From Castanea sativa (taxonomy: Eukaryota; Streptophyta; Magnoliopsida; Fagales; Fagaceae), in NCBI RefSeq assembly GCF_040712315.1, contig NC_134013.1, positions 4,933,001 through 4,997,000 of the forward strand: DNA of 64,000 bases, given 5' to 3'. Numbering within the stretch: the stretch's first letter is position 1; each line of letters opens with the position of its first letter. Below, one piece after another: positions 22,026 through 35,140 of this stretch. A program made the translations under genes and the position numbers. Below the pieces are notes generated by a model that worked only from the letters and a program-made list of their open reading frames with translations, made no database searches and had not been told where the DNA came from.

Positions 22026-22796
22026 ATGGCAGGATTAGGTTCGCATCATGCAGAGTCTTAGGGGTCCCAACGCGAAGATCATTTTGAGCGTCAGAGGGAT
22101 CGAGAGGGAAGTGTGCATACAGTACACCCTGACGCAAGCCATTCGCGTGGTGGAAGCAGGGCCACCCATGAGGATGATGCCAAGGCCATGCAGAGGGAGA
22201 TTGACCACCTTAAGAAAAAGCTACGCCGTGTCAGACGAAGGCGGGCTTCACCTCCGTCCAATCCTTCCTCTGGAGGGTCCTAGAGAAGCAGTTACAGTCT
22301 AAGGTCTAGGACTCCCCCTAGCGAAACCTTCTCTTACGAGAAGGATGAGCTTTCAGGTTGTAAGCATAAGAAGTTTCCCTCCAGGGGCTTGGGAAACGAT
22401 GCTATGAGCCGAGCGTTGCACCAACTCTCCAAGTCACCCTTTTCATGCAGGATCGAGAAGGGAAGGCTCCCACGGTGGTTCACTCAGCCCACCTTCACCA
22501 TCTATAATGGCAGGACAGACCCAGTCGAACACGTGAGCCATTTTAATCAGAGGATGGCGGTACATTCTCAGAACGAAGCCTTGATGTGCAAAGTCTTTCC
22601 TTCTAGCCTAGAACCTGTTGCTATGAGATGGTTTAACAGACTAAAGTCGGGGTCTATCGATTCTTTCATGGAACTCACTAGGACATTCGCGTCTCGATTC
22701 ATTACATGCAGCAGAGTCCCTCGGCCTTTGGACTCATTGTTATCCATGACCATTAGGGAGGGTGAGACTTTGAAAGTGTATTATGACAGATACTCT
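22026..22796 (+). pseudogene. Truncated gag of element C
   Basis: The frame begins at ATG 22026 (MAGLGSHHAES) as in element D. Early stops occur, for example TAG near 22059. The open part at about 22389-22796 encodes a Gag segment with FTQPTFTIYNGRTDPVEH and RWFNRLKSG motifs. The 3' end is cut off by the deletion joint. Confidence 0.8.
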
Positions 22797-22963
22797 CATA
22801 TTAATTTTTAAATTGATTTATTCACTTATAAATTAGATTTTCAAAATAAAATTTATATATATATATATATATAATATAAAAATACAGTTTTTTTTTCTAC
22901 AAAATAAGATCACTTAAAAAAAAAAACCTTATCGCACGCGCAAAGCACGTGTGACGAGACTAG
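22797..22963 (+). mobile_element. Helitron remnant (3' half), unit 2
   Basis: This is the right part of the Helitron at 15808-16138, with the terminal hairpin and GACTAG before T. The 5' half was lost in the deletion that truncated element C. Confidence 0.7.
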
Positions 22964-23255
22964 TAATCATTTATGTGTGATACATAAAAAGTTACTATTA
23001 TTAAAATATTCGAGTCCATCTTCCTAAAAAAGAAAAGAAAAGGACCCGCATTAGATGGAATCTGATTCAAACCAATCTTCTTGGAGACTTGAGTTTTACT
23101 GGACTCACTGCCTGTACAGACGAGGGCAAACATATCTCGACCTACGAAAAAGGATAAATCTACTTGCATTTTTCGTGCTATACATAGAATTTGAGTCATG
23201 AGGTACTATTCCTTTACAGGAAATTGAAGGCTCTTTACATTCTACGAAAATTCTT

Positions 23256-23325
23256 CTATTGCATTATGCAATAAGAAATTAACCGTTGAGATTAAAAGTT
23301 ACTTTTAATCTAGACCGTGCAATAG
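23256..23325. repeat. 70-bp inverted-repeat element, unit 2
   Basis: Same element as at 16431-16500, with both palindromes intact. Confidence 0.5.
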
Positions 23326-23479
23326 TACACCAGATCGCAATCCTAAGTATTGTGATATTTTAGCAAGCAAAGAGGCTACGTGACCAACACAGGGCAATCA
23401 TATATCTCGACCAATGAAAAGTATAAGTTCACATGACATTTCACGTGCTACTTAAAATTTAAAGCAAAAGGCACACTAA

Positions 23480-23618
23480 GGGGGTGTTTGGGAGAGTAGT
23501 TTAAGTTATGTTGTTTGAGTGTTTTTGATATATGTGTAGGTAAAAAAGTGTGTTAAATGTGTGTAATATTATTTAAAATGTGTAAAAATATATTTAAACT
23601 AACTTGTCAAACACCCCC
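23480..23618. mobile_element. Tourist-like MITE, unit 2 (best copy)
   Basis: This 139-bp element starts GGGGGTGTTTGGG and ends CAAACACCCCC. It is flanked by TAA on both sides (23477-23479 and 23619-23621), the three-base target duplication of PIF/Harbinger Tourist elements. Unit 3 has a single TAA at 43636-43638 with no element, confirming the insertion. Confidence 0.85.
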
Positions 23619-24206
23619 TAAATAATTATATCCTCAACAAAGTGTTGTGCATTATTTGGGTTCGTCCTGGCGTGCAATTCAAACCTAATCTGGTGTAATG
23701 GGATTCCTTATAATGTTTTAGTGGTTGAGTTGCTGCTGTTGTATATTTTGAACTCTTGCTGTTTGAGTTTTATGTTTAAGGACTAGCAAAGACGTTGAGA
23801 TGTACATGTTAGTGTTTAAAAAATCATCCGGAAAATATTTCACCATATTTCCGTGTATATATATATCACCTAGATTAACAATTACCAAGCAGTCATGTTT
23901 TCCCTTTTTCTTTTTAATGAAAGGGGAAAAAAAAAACCACTACCCACCACAAAATTTCAACAGCTTCAAAAAGATATTTCAAGGAAATTTTTTATGATCC
24001 TAGCTAATATATCTTTGGAAGTACGGACACAAACACGAGTATGAGACACAATGCGCTCAATGGTATAAATAATTGATGCAACCACCTAAGACCCTAAGTG
24101 AAAAAACGACCCCTAAATTTTAACTAATAGTATTGATTAAGCCAAAATATTAACAAATGAATAAAATAATATTTTCTTATTAAATGAAAAACAAATAAAA
24201 AGAGAA

Positions 24207-24384
24207 AGAAATGCTATGTCCACAACATTTTTCACAATATTCTTACAAAAAATCCTAAATAGCAGATTGTTAAGAACTGTTATTGACAGTAAAAAAATAA
24301 TTATAGTGGTAGGTTCAAATAGAAAACAAGAAGTAACTTAACACGAAGAGTTGTTATGAAAAATATTGTGAATGTAGCATTTCT
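24207..24384. mobile_element. TIR MITE, unit 2
   Basis: It starts AGAAATGCTATGTCCAC and ends GTAGCATTTCT. It is collinear with the copy at 17386-17563. Confidence 0.65.
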
Positions 24385-25074
24385 AAAATAAAAGAAAAAA
24401 AGCAATCCACAAAAAATTCACAACATTTTTCACAATAGTCGAGTTAACAAACTTTTACTAGTTTTCAACTAGATTCACCACTAATATCATTCTTTAACTC
24501 ACTACTATCAACCTGCCACATCAACAAATATAAAAAAGTTTTGTCAAATTTTTTTGTATTTATAAACTTAAAAAAAAAAGTCTACGTGGTTCATGTTAAT
24601 TAATAGTAATTTTACATATGAAACAAGATAATTTTCACCTTAGGCCTCTAAATGCATCAAGCAGCCCCTGATGATACAATAACACATGCAATTTATGAAA
24701 ATTATAATATAAAACGGCCGATACGACACTGGTATAATATAAGTACGACCACAAATATGATATCGGTATGACATTTGTACGACATAGGTATTAACACCCT
24801 AAATGAAATGTTTGTAATTCCTAGAATATATCATAATTATTTTACTTTAGTATTTTGATTCGTTGTTTCCAACAAAATTGAAGATAGATTTAAATGGAAC
24901 CACTATATGTATACCTCTAGGCTCTTGAATCATACACAGTGAAACAGTAGAAAGTGTTACAGGTACTGATCAGGATCCGACCCTTAACGTACAAGACTCT
25001 TCCATTTGAAGATAAGTTGGAATATTATAATCTCACCCTAACATGGTGTTAATTTAACCATAGACCAAGGTCTC

Positions 25075-25081
25075 TATATAA
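25075..25081 (+). promoter_or_regulatory. TATA box of EF2
   Basis: TATATAA is in the same relation to the gene as in EF1. The promoter is intact although the gene is split. Confidence 0.6.
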
Positions 25082-25086
25082 TCCCC

Positions 25087-25237
25087 ATGCTTGAATACTC
25101 CCAAAACATACCGCAAAAGCAGCCCTCTAAACTACTTAATTGTCTCACAGCTACAGGTACCTATGTCCCAAATTCCCTTTTTGACAGCATGGGACGTATA
25201 CCTTTTAATGCAGTGGCCAACTACAAGCCTTTGCCCC
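25087..25237 (+). pseudogene. EF2, 5' fragment (gene split by element B)
   Basis: This is the first part of the EF-hand gene. The preferred start is ATG 25189 (MGRIPFNAV) and the alternative upstream ATG is 25087. Coding sequence stops after KPLP, where the LTR of element B begins at 25238, before either EF loop. The rest of the gene is 14.6 kb away at 39802-40044, so the locus cannot make the protein. Confidence 0.9.
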
Positions 25238-26172
25238 TGTAGAGAGGGAAAATTCCTGACCTATCACAAGCTGACACATCATACTACCAAGTCCACAAAA
25301 TACAACCAATTACAAAGTGCCACGTACTGCTGCTAGGTTTTGCCATCACTATTCAAATTCCAATAGAAATTTGCCAAGTGTCATTGAAATAGTGGCATGA
25401 AACTGCATCAGCATGCGTAAGCGATGACACAAGCAGCCCTGCACGTGTAAGCGATGACACAATCAATCCAGCACGTGTAAGCGATGACATAAGCGGACCA
25501 ATCAGGCTGTGACAAGTGTCACCAATTAGACTTCGCCACGTGTCGCTCATCCACCCCTAAACTCCTATAAATAGAAGCATTCCTAAGACATTAGGAGGAC
25601 AGAGAAAAGGAAGAAGATATCTTGAGTTCAGAAACCCAGAAGCTCTGCTAGGATCAAACCCCAAAGCCTTCAAGAATTTCAAGAACTTCAACCTCGAATA
25701 CAGACAACATTCGAAGCAAAATCATCCAAACTACTCGTCTAGATCTCAAAGTTCACTGGAATCAAGCTCAAAAGCCTCCAGAAACCTTAACAAACCATAA
25801 ATCAACGAAGCTCTACGGAATCAAGCCTCTAAAGCACCGAAGAATTTCCACCACAAACCTTCAAACACAAAGAACATACGAAGAACACGAAGAACAAAGA
25901 ATTTCTAACGAGCTCATAGCCAGAGATTCATTGTAATTCCGTTTCAAAGATCTTCGATCCATTTCTCAGCTAAATTGAAGAATATTTTATGTTCAAATCA
26001 AAATCACATTACCACAATTCCAATCAATAAATCTTTCAAGGAGATCGAATCAGAGGATCACTCTTTTGTAATTACAGAGAATTGTACCACATATTTATCA
26101 ATACAAATTCGTATTTGTGAAACTATTTTACTTGTTTGATTTATTTTGAACTAAGAAATTTAGTCGTCTACA
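25238..26172 (+). repeat. 5' LTR of element B
   Basis: It is TG...CA with a TATA box near 25567-25574 and three (not four) G-box subrepeats (about 25415-25500). The primer-site region follows at 26173. Confidence 0.95.
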
Positions 26173-26254
26173 AATTCTGGCACGCCCGGTGGGACTTCTC
26201 TGCCTCTCATCTCTCTCCTTCAAAAGAAAAAAATTCGATTTGCTGCTAGCTTCG

Positions 26255-29200
26255 ATGGCTTCCAACAAGAATGCTCAAAAATCGATGATGGATGCTTCCA
26301 TTGCGGATGATTATGTCGGCCCAATCACTTGTAGCCGATCCAAAGCTCTTGATCAACCGCAACCCCAATCAACCAAAAAAAGCAAGCTTCATAATATCAT
26401 CTCTCTAGACTTTCTTGCAAAAAGGAAAGCTACCGCTAAGGATTCATTTGTCTCGAAAGATTTTGAGATCAATGATGAATCATCCCCAACAAAGACCTTT
26501 TCTATCAACTCTTCACCCGTGATGAGAAGCCTAAGGAACAAAATGCCTTTGACTCATCCTGTCTCATCGTTTTCTCCGTCATATCTAAAGGTCATGCTAG
26601 TAATGATGAACAACACCTCTACTGTGGAAGAAAAGATGGCTGAAATGGAACAAAGGGTCACCCTTCTCACAAAAGCACTTGAAGATAAGGATGTCCAAAT
26701 CGCAACCCTGATGAACAAACTGGAAGTCCAAGATTCGGGTGAATCAAATCCAGACCTTGAGCACCCTCTTGGCTTTACCTTGAAGAGAGAAAACGCTAGG
26801 GGTGATAAGGGAAAAGGAGGTGAAGGCACTTCTCAACAAGGACATTCCACCTCAATGGCCTCGATATCTGTCCAACAACTGCAGGACATGATAACGAACA
26901 CCATACGAGCACAATATGGAGGTTCTTCTACACATTCTCTCATATATTCAAAACCTTATATGAAGCGCATTGACAATATGAGAATGCCAAATGGGTATTA
27001 ACCCCCTAAGTTCTTGCAATTCGATGGCAAGGGAAACCCTAAGCAACACGTTGCGCACTTTGTAGAAACCTGTGAGAACGCAGGGACTCAAGGAGGCCTC
27101 TTTGTAAAGCAGTTTGTTCGTTCTCTGAAAGGGAATGCCTTTGATTGGTATACAGACTTGGAACCTGAGTTAATTGATAGTTGGGATCAGTTGGAAAGGG
27201 AGTTCCTTAACCGGTTTTACAGCACGCGCCGCACGGTGAGCATGATGGAGCTTACCAATACTAAGCAGTGAAAAGACGAACTCGTTGTTGACTACATCAA
27301 TCGGTGGCGTTCTTTGAGTTTAGATTGTAAGGATAGACTGTCTGAAATATCTGCTGTAGAAATGTGCATCCAAGGTATGCATTGGGGACTTCTGTACATC
27401 CTACAAGGGGTAAAGCCCCGAACATTTGAAGAATTGGCAACTCGTGCGCATGACATGGAATTGAGTATCTCTTGCCATGAAAATCTGAAACCTCCCGTAC
27501 CTGAAGAAAAGAAAGAAAGGCGAGAAATAAGGAGAAATGACAGGAATACAAAAAGTAATATCAAACACTCCATGAATGTCAACCCTGCCCCAGTCAAAAT
27601 TTCAACGGGAAATGTAAAGGCTAATGAGAAGAGGCCTGAGGGAGGCCAACGACGCGTGACGCGTCGCTTATCACTCAAGGAATGGGAACAAAAGGTGTAT
27701 CCTTTCCTTGACGCTGATATACCCAAAATGCTAGAACAACTGCTCAACTTGAAATTAATTGAATTGCCAGAATGCAAACGACCGGAAGAAGAAGGAAAGG
27801 TTGATGACCCGAACTATTGTAAGTATCATCACATCATAAGTCATCCGATCCAAAAATGCTTTGTTCTTAAAGAACTCATCATGAAGCTAGCCAAGGAAAG
27901 GAAAATCGACTTAGATGTTAATGATGTTGCTCAATCAAACCTTGTAACATTTGCTTACGGGTCGCCTAGTTGCAAGTCTCCAACTACTAAGCAGAGGGCG
28001 AATACCACGTTCATCCGATTTGGTTCTTTGGAACCTGTTCAAGTTCAGCTCTCACAAAAAGCATTTGATTATGACTCAAATGTTGATAAAAAGTCAACAA
28101 TGGATGAGGAAGAGGGTTGGACGTTGGTTACTCGTAAGAGATGGAAGAAGAGACGAGTATTCCCTCTTCATTTGATCACCCAAGAATCCAGAAGGGCACA
28201 AAACCAAATTCAGCCGCTGTCAAGAAGAAAGAATGATAAAAGAAAAGAAAGACTAAGGACGGAAATGTGTGATGATTCTACACAAACCCAAAAATTTTAG
28301 AGTCTTGTCACATTGGAAGAATTTTTCCCCATAAAATTCTTTCAAAACAAGTCAGCGGAGGCTGTTCGCACGGTCTCTCGTTGTGAAGTTGATGAAAAAC
28401 AAAAAGGTGTTGACCATGGTAGTTCGAATGAGACTTTTTCGTCTTTAGAACAACTCAAATCTCAGGTTGATAAAATGGAAGCCTCACAATCGTCCACTTT
28501 ATGTCTCTGGTTATGTTCGTGAACAAAAAATTGATCGCATTCTCATTGATAGAGGTTTAGCTATTAATATACTGCCGAAAATGACGATGAGACGACTTGG
28601 TCTTGCTATGGAGGAATTATCACATAGTCGCTTGGTCATACAAGGTTTTAACCAAGGAGGACAACGCGCCATCGGCATGATACACTTGGAGTTAATTATT
28701 GGAGAATTGACAAGCAATGTTTTGTTCCGTGTCATTGATGCCAAGACAACCTACAACATGTTGTTAGGACGTCCATGGATCCATGGGAACGGAATAGTGC
28801 CGTCAACTTTGCACCAATGTTTCAAGTATCTTCAAGGTGGAATAAAGAAAGTAGATGCTGACTTGAAGCCTTTTTCTGAAACTGAAGCTCACTTTGCTGA
28901 TGCGAAGTTTTATGTAGAAGATGATATCCCTAATGAAGTTCTCCCAGTTGAAGTCCCGTCCATGAAAAGTAAGCAGGATGAAAAGAAGCATGTTAGATTC
29001 ATCACTAGAAAGAAAGAGCCACGATATGGGAATAACCAGTCTAGTGAGTCTACTAGCAATTCAGAGAAAGCGGATGAAAGTTCTACGCCTTCCAATAACC
29101 CTCCATTCCTCCGTTATGTACCATTGTCACGCTGCAAAAACGGACAATCACCATTCACGGAATGCCTTCAATCTACAATGGATATGCGAAGACCTCCTAC

Positions 29201-32200
29201 AAAGCTCACGATGAAGGATGTAGACATGTTGAAAGAAAATCATGTAATGCCTTTAACTTCATCCACAAATCCTTTGCCCTCAAAGCCACTAAATGGATTT
29301 GTGAAGTCTTCACAAAGTCTGACAGAGCATGGTGTTCTACCAAGTAAACGGACGAAAGAATGGTTTGACCCAAAGGCATATAGGCTATTAGCCAAAGCAG
29401 GCTATGATTTCTCAAAACAAAGCGGCTTAGGGAAACTAATTCCAGAAGCTACCGGAGAAAAGATGCACGATCTTAGTAAAACGCAACGGAAAATGCGAAT
29501 TGAAGGGCATGAAATTCCTATCCCAAAGACCGGAATAGGTTATACTCCAGAACCACCGGCTCAAATATGGATCAATAAAAGAAGCAATGCTTCAAGTTCC
29601 CAATACATAACTGTAGAGGTTGATGAAAGTCCGAATCAAAGAAAAGATCACTCTTCATCACGCATCTCAGTATTCGATCGCATTAAGGCTTCATCGTCAC
29701 GAATTACAGTGTTCGACAGGTTGAATACGGCTTGTTTAACGTAAAGTCGGGACACTTTTGCGTGTGGATCAGTCTTTAATTGATTGGGGGCAACAAAAAG
29801 GCCCATTGATACTTGCTCTGAAAGTTCAATAAACTTTGAGGACCAAAAGGAGGAGAAAGCTAATAATGAGATACGTAGTAGTATTCCTTCACGCATGAAG
29901 TGTAACTTTATCTTGGATATCAACACTGAAGGAGCTCTCAAAGTCAAAAGGCGAACAATTGTACACACAAGTCAGTCACTCGTCCACAATGAGTAAAATG
30001 AAGAAGTATCATCCTCGTTTCACATTATAGTAGAAGAAGATACACTATCAGATGATGAAGCCGCAAAGAATGAGGTCGATGAAGCTCCTCTAGCCTTGGA
30101 AGATGGAGTACAGGCTACAGTTGATGAACTTAAAGAGATCAATTTAGGAACTACTGAAGAACCTCGACCAACTTTCATCAGTGCCCTTCTCACTCCTACA
30201 GAAGAAGAAGGATACCTCCAGCTCCTGGTAAAATATAAAGATGTGTTTGCTTGGACTTACAAAGAAATGCCTGGGCTCAATCCAAGTATTGCTTTACACC
30301 ATTTGGCAGTAAAGAAGGGCGTGCACCCAGTAAAACAATCTCAAAGACGCTTTCAGCTGGAGCTTATCCCTCAAATAGAAACTGAGGTCAATAAGCTAAT
30401 TGAGGCAGGCTTCATCCGTGAAGTACAGTATCCGGAGTGGATCGCTAATATCGTCCCTGTCAAAAAGAAGAATGGACAAATCCGGGTGTGCGTTGACTTC
30501 CGTGATCTGAACAATGCATGTCCCAAGGATGATTTTCCGTTGCCTATCACTAAGATCATGGTTGATGCCACTACTAGTCATGAAGCCTTATCTTTCATGG
30601 ATGGCTCTTCTGGTTATAACCAAATTCGAATGAATCCTAAGGATGAAAAGTTCACAGCTTTTCATACCCCTAAAGGTATTTACTGTTACAAAGTGATGCC
30701 TTTTGGATTAAAGAACGCTGGTGCTACTTATCAACGAGCCATGCAAAAGATCTTTGATAATGTACTTCATAAGTACGTGGAGTGTTATGTCGATGATCTG
30801 GTGGTTAAATCAAAAAGGAGGGAAGACCATCTGGTAGATTTGCTATCCGTGTTCAACCGCTTAAGAAAGTATCAGCTTAAAATGAACCCTCGCAAATGTG
30901 CTTTCGGTGTAACATCCGGGAAATTTCTTGGTTTCATTGTAAGGCACCACGATATTGAAATTGACCAGTCCAAAATTGAAGCTATCCAGAAAATGCCAGA
31001 GCCCAAGAACCTGCGAGAACTTAGAGGCTTGCATGGAAAACTAGCTTACATACGACGATTTATTTCAAACCTGGCAAGTTGATGTCAACCTTTCAATAGA
31101 TTAATGAAGAAGGATGCACACTTTCAATGGGATGAGGCTTGTAGCAATGCTTTTGCACACATCAAAAGATACTTGCTTAATCCTCCAGTTTTAGGTGCTC
31201 CTATCCCAGGAAAGCCTTTGGTGTTGTACATCGTGGCACAAGAAAGGTCTCTAGGTGCTCTTATGGCACAAGAAAATAAAGAAGGGAAAGAAAGAGCCCT
31301 TTATTATTTAAGTCGGACTCTCAATGGAGCAAAATTAAATTATTCTCCTATCGAAAAGATGTGCCTCGCTCTTTTCTTTGCTGGAGAAAAACTGGAGCAC
31401 TATATGCAAGCACATACGGTCCGTTTGATAGCAAAGGTGGACCCGATTAAATATGTCCTCTCCAAGCCAGTGGTTTCGGGTCGCATAGCTCGATGGGCAG
31501 TCTTGCTGCAACAATACGATCTTGCATATGTTCCGCAAAAAGCTATCAAAGGACAAGTATTGGCAGATTTCTTAGCTGATCACCCAGTTCCATCTGATTG
31601 GGAGTTCTCTGATGATTTCCCAGACGAGGATGTGTTTTACATTGAAGTAATGCCACCATGGATGATGTTTTTCGATGGGGCTGCACGTCAAGAAAGAGCG
31701 GGGGCAGGTGTAGTGTTTGTTTCTCCACAACGAGAAATACTTCTATATTCGTTCTCATTAAGTGAACTTTGCTCTAACAATGTAGCCGAATATCAAGCAT
31801 TGCTCATTAGTCTACAAATGGCCATTGAAATTGGCATATCGCAACTCGAGATCTTTGGGGATTCCAAATTAATTATCAACCAAATCTTGGAGCAGTATGA
31901 TGTCAAGAAAGAGGACCTTGTCCCTTATTGCAAATATGCGAAGAAGTTGCTCACAAATTTTGAGGCAATTACATTGGAGCATATACCGAGAAAAGAGAAT
32001 AGACAGGCTGATGCTTTAGCTAATTTGGCTACCACCTTAGCATTATCCCAAGAAGAGACCGCCAAAGTTGCTGTTTCCCAAAGGTGGGTGGTGCCTTCCG
32101 TGATTGAAGAAGAAAAAGAAGAAAAGCAAGCCAACGTCATCTCTGTATGCCTTGTCGAAAAGGAAGATTGGCGACAAATAATCATTAAGTACCTTCAACA

Positions 32201-33413
32201 TGGAAGACTCCCAGATGATGTACGCCACAAGACCAAAGTTCGGCGAAGGGCTGCTCGATTCATTTACTATAAAGAAACTCTCTTCTGCCGTTCATTTGAT
32301 GGTTTGTTTCTCCGTTGCTTAGGAGAGGAAGAGGCTAAACAAGCCTTAGAAGAAGCTCATTCTGGAATATGCGGTGCACACCAATCAGGTCCTAAGTTAC
32401 ACTATAGGATCAAGCGAATGGGTTACTATTGGCCTATGATGGTGCAAGATTCCATGGAGTATGCTAAGAAGTGCGAAGCTTGTCAATATCATGCAAACTT
32501 CATCCATCAGCCACTAGAACCTCTACACCCAACTGTAGCTTCTTGGCCTTTTGATGCATGGGGGCTTGACGCAATAGGACCATTACCAAAATCATCTGGC
32601 GGCCATTTGTACATCTTGGCTGCAACTGATTACTTTTCGAAATGGGCAGAAGCTGTGCCTCTTAGGGAAGTAAAGAAAGTGACAGTGGTCAATTTTATCT
32701 GAACACACTTGATCTATCAGTATGGTGTCCCTCGATATATCATAACCGATAATGGCAAACCGTTTCAGAATAGGTTGATGACAGAGTTGTGCGAGAAATT
32801 TGCATTCAAACAGTACAATTCTTCTATGTACAATGCCCCAGCGAATGGATTAGCCGAAGCCTTTAACAAAACTCTTGGCAGTTTGTTAAAGAAAGTGGTA
32901 TCCAAAACTAAACAAGACTGGCATGAAAGAATTGGAGAAGCATTATGGGCATATCGAACAACATTTCGAACGCCTACTCAAACGACCCCGTATTCTCTCG
33001 TTTATGGAGTAGAAGCTATCCTTCCCTTAGAACGCTAGATCCCATCACTACGGATCGCCATTCAAGAAGGGTTAACTAAAGAGGAAAATGCCAAGCTTAG
33101 GTTACAAGAGTTGGAGGCACTGGATGAGAAAAGGCTCGAGGCCCAACAACGCCTTGAATGCTATCAAGCTCGTTTGTCAAGCGCATTCAATAAAAAAGTT
33201 AAACCACGATCATTCCAAGTTGGTGACTTAGTCCTCGTTGTTCGAAGACCTATCATCATGACTCATCGTACATGCGGTAAGTTCACCTCGAAATGGGATG
33301 GACCTTATGTTGTACAAGAAGTCTACACTAATGGAGCTTACAAGTTGATTGATTAGGAGGGTGTAAGGATCGGCCCCATCAATGGGAAGTTCGTCAAACG
33401 CTTCTATGCTTGA
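26255..33413 (+). pseudogene. gag-pol of element B (decayed)
   Basis: The order and domains are as in element A: Gag near 27000-27400, protease 28510-28830 (LIDRGLAIN in place of LIDGGSAIN), reverse transcriptase with YVDD at 30786-30797, RNase H, archaeal-type RNase H near 31650-31880, and integrase 32340-33040. Stops lie at 26999, 27269, 28298, 29742, 29781, 29994, 31080, 32700, 33036 and 33354 (first base). Where element A can be compared, these are C-to-T or G-to-A changes; 28298 also has a second A/G difference. A deletion of about 160 bp at 28494, between two CCTCRCAATC words of the A sequence, shifts the frame. The protease active-site change (Gly to Arg, Ser to Leu) would by itself inactivate it. 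Confidence 0.95.
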
Positions 33414-33539
33414 AAATCAAGAATTGCTCCTCGGTAAGAGCTTAAACTACCCACTACAGCACTACAAGGGTACATGATGTTTTCCCATTACCTTTGAAAG
33501 TGCACAAATAAGGAGAAATTAATCCCACTCTATGTCACC

Positions 33540-33730
33540 ATTTGTGAGTGTGGCGTAGTGGTTGGATGCCCATGTCACCCTTGAGGCCAAGGTCTCGGGT
33601 TCGATTAGAGGTGATACCCACTATTGTACAATTGGTACCCATGAAATGCCGTGGGGTGTAGGGCGAGGATGACACACGTGAGCCCTCCCTTTTTGTAAAA
33701 AGAAACAAAAAAAAAAAAAAAAAAAACAAA
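33540..33730 (+). mobile_element. tRNA-derived SINE inside element B
   Basis: The A box TGGCGTAGTGG is at 33551-33561 and the B box GGTTCGATTAG at 33598-33608. It is orthologous to the SINE in element A but with a shorter, interrupted A tail. Confidence 0.75.
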
Positions 33731-34576
33731 ACAAAAGAAAAACAAAGAAAAAAAAATCATCAAAACCATGAAAAAAAAAATCATCAAAACCATGAAAAAA
33801 AAATCATCAAAACCATGAAAAAAAAATCATAAAAAAAAAAATTTGAACTACGTAATGACTTGATCCCTCTCCGGGGTACGTAGGTAGCTTAGTACTTTTC
33901 ACTAAGTTAAGTCACATAAAATGAAGAAGGACTGCCAGTCTAGCTTGAAGAGTTTGTCCAAAGGTCGTCAACATGCTTTCAAGAACCCTTTGATTGGCAA
34001 GACGTCGCTTAAGATCAATCAATTGCTCACTATATGATGTTCAAAGATCATTGTGGTAGAAAGTGATAGATGCGAAGAATTGGTGTTACTTAGCTTTCCT
34101 TGAAATAATGATAAGTTGATTCTCGGTTATGGAGTAAAATAAAATCTTCAACCTCTGTTGCAAGGAATGGAGTCTGCATGGCATTGCTCATCTTTTGTGG
34201 ACATATTCCCACGTCTCTGAAGTATACTTTGCATCACTTATCTCATGTGGGCATCTTTTTTGTACCTATCAAGTCTAGGCTATAATGTCTCTCTTCTAGG
34301 TTGTGCCACTTCACAACTCTGAAATTTGAACCACATCATCTCCCTTTTGAGTGGTGTTGTTTCACATCATGTCTCTAAAATCTAGACAACGTCACCTTCC
34401 TCCAACATCTGAAGTTGATGTTGCATCATCTCTCCTCTAAGGGCATGTTTGTGCAATGTCAAAATCATGGCGGCATTCTTCTCACATCTTTAAGGTTTTA
34501 TTGGCATCTCTTTGCATCCTCAAAGTCTTGATGGGAGCTTCTTGAAACTTCAAGCTTCATTATAAAGGCCAATATT
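33731..34576. other. Untranslated 3' region of element B, no gene seen
   Basis: It is collinear with 9032-9872. The A-rich start contains three to four copies of an AAATCATCAAAACCATG word. Confidence 0.55.
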
Positions 34577-35140
34577 AGTGCAGCTTCGATGTGAATGAAG
34601 TGTTGACGTAGCTTCATGGCAAAGATGAATGTTGGCATGGCTTCTGTGCAAATGGAGTGTTGACACGACTGCATGACAAAGATGGATGTTGGCACGACTT
34701 CAATGTAGATGAACTGTTGGCCCGGCTTCAATGCAAATGAAGCATTGACGTAGCTTCATGGCAAAGATGAATATTGGCATGACTTCTGTGCAAATGAAGT
34801 GCTGACGTAGCTTCATGGTAAAGATAAATGTTGGCCCAGCTTCGATGCGAATGAAGTGTTGACGTAGCTTCATGGCAAAGATGAATGTTGGCATGGCTTC
34901 TGTGCAAATGGAGTGTTGACACGACTGCATGACAAAGATGGATGTCGGCACGACTTTAGATGAACTGTTGGCCTAGCTTCGATGCAAATGAAGTATTGAC
35001 GTAGCTTTATGGCAAAGATGAATGTTGGCATGGCTTTTGTGCAAATGAAGTGTTGACGTAGCTTCATGGGAAAGATGAATGTTGGCCCAGCTTCGATGCG
35101 AATGAAGTGTCGATGCAACTTTATGGCAAAGATAAGTGGT
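34577..35140. repeat. 57-bp-type tandem array in element B
   Basis: About ten units of the array seen in element A are more varied in length and sequence. Degenerate units continue to about 35330. Confidence 0.85.

Larger units (their letters stand above)
21211..22796 (+). mobile_element. Element C: truncated LTR retrotransposon (5' LTR, leader, partial gag)
   Basis: It has a 769-bp LTR (21211-21979, TGTGGGGGG...CACTTACA), a leader and the first part of gag, and is the same family as element D. It is preceded by GTAGT (21206-21210), the same target site occupied by D in the next block. At about 22794-22797 the gag sequence stops and host unit sequence resumes inside the Helitron, so the rest of the element, its 3' LTR and about 320 bp of host DNA have been deleted. 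TACTCT at the joint is a possible microhomology. Confidence 0.9.
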
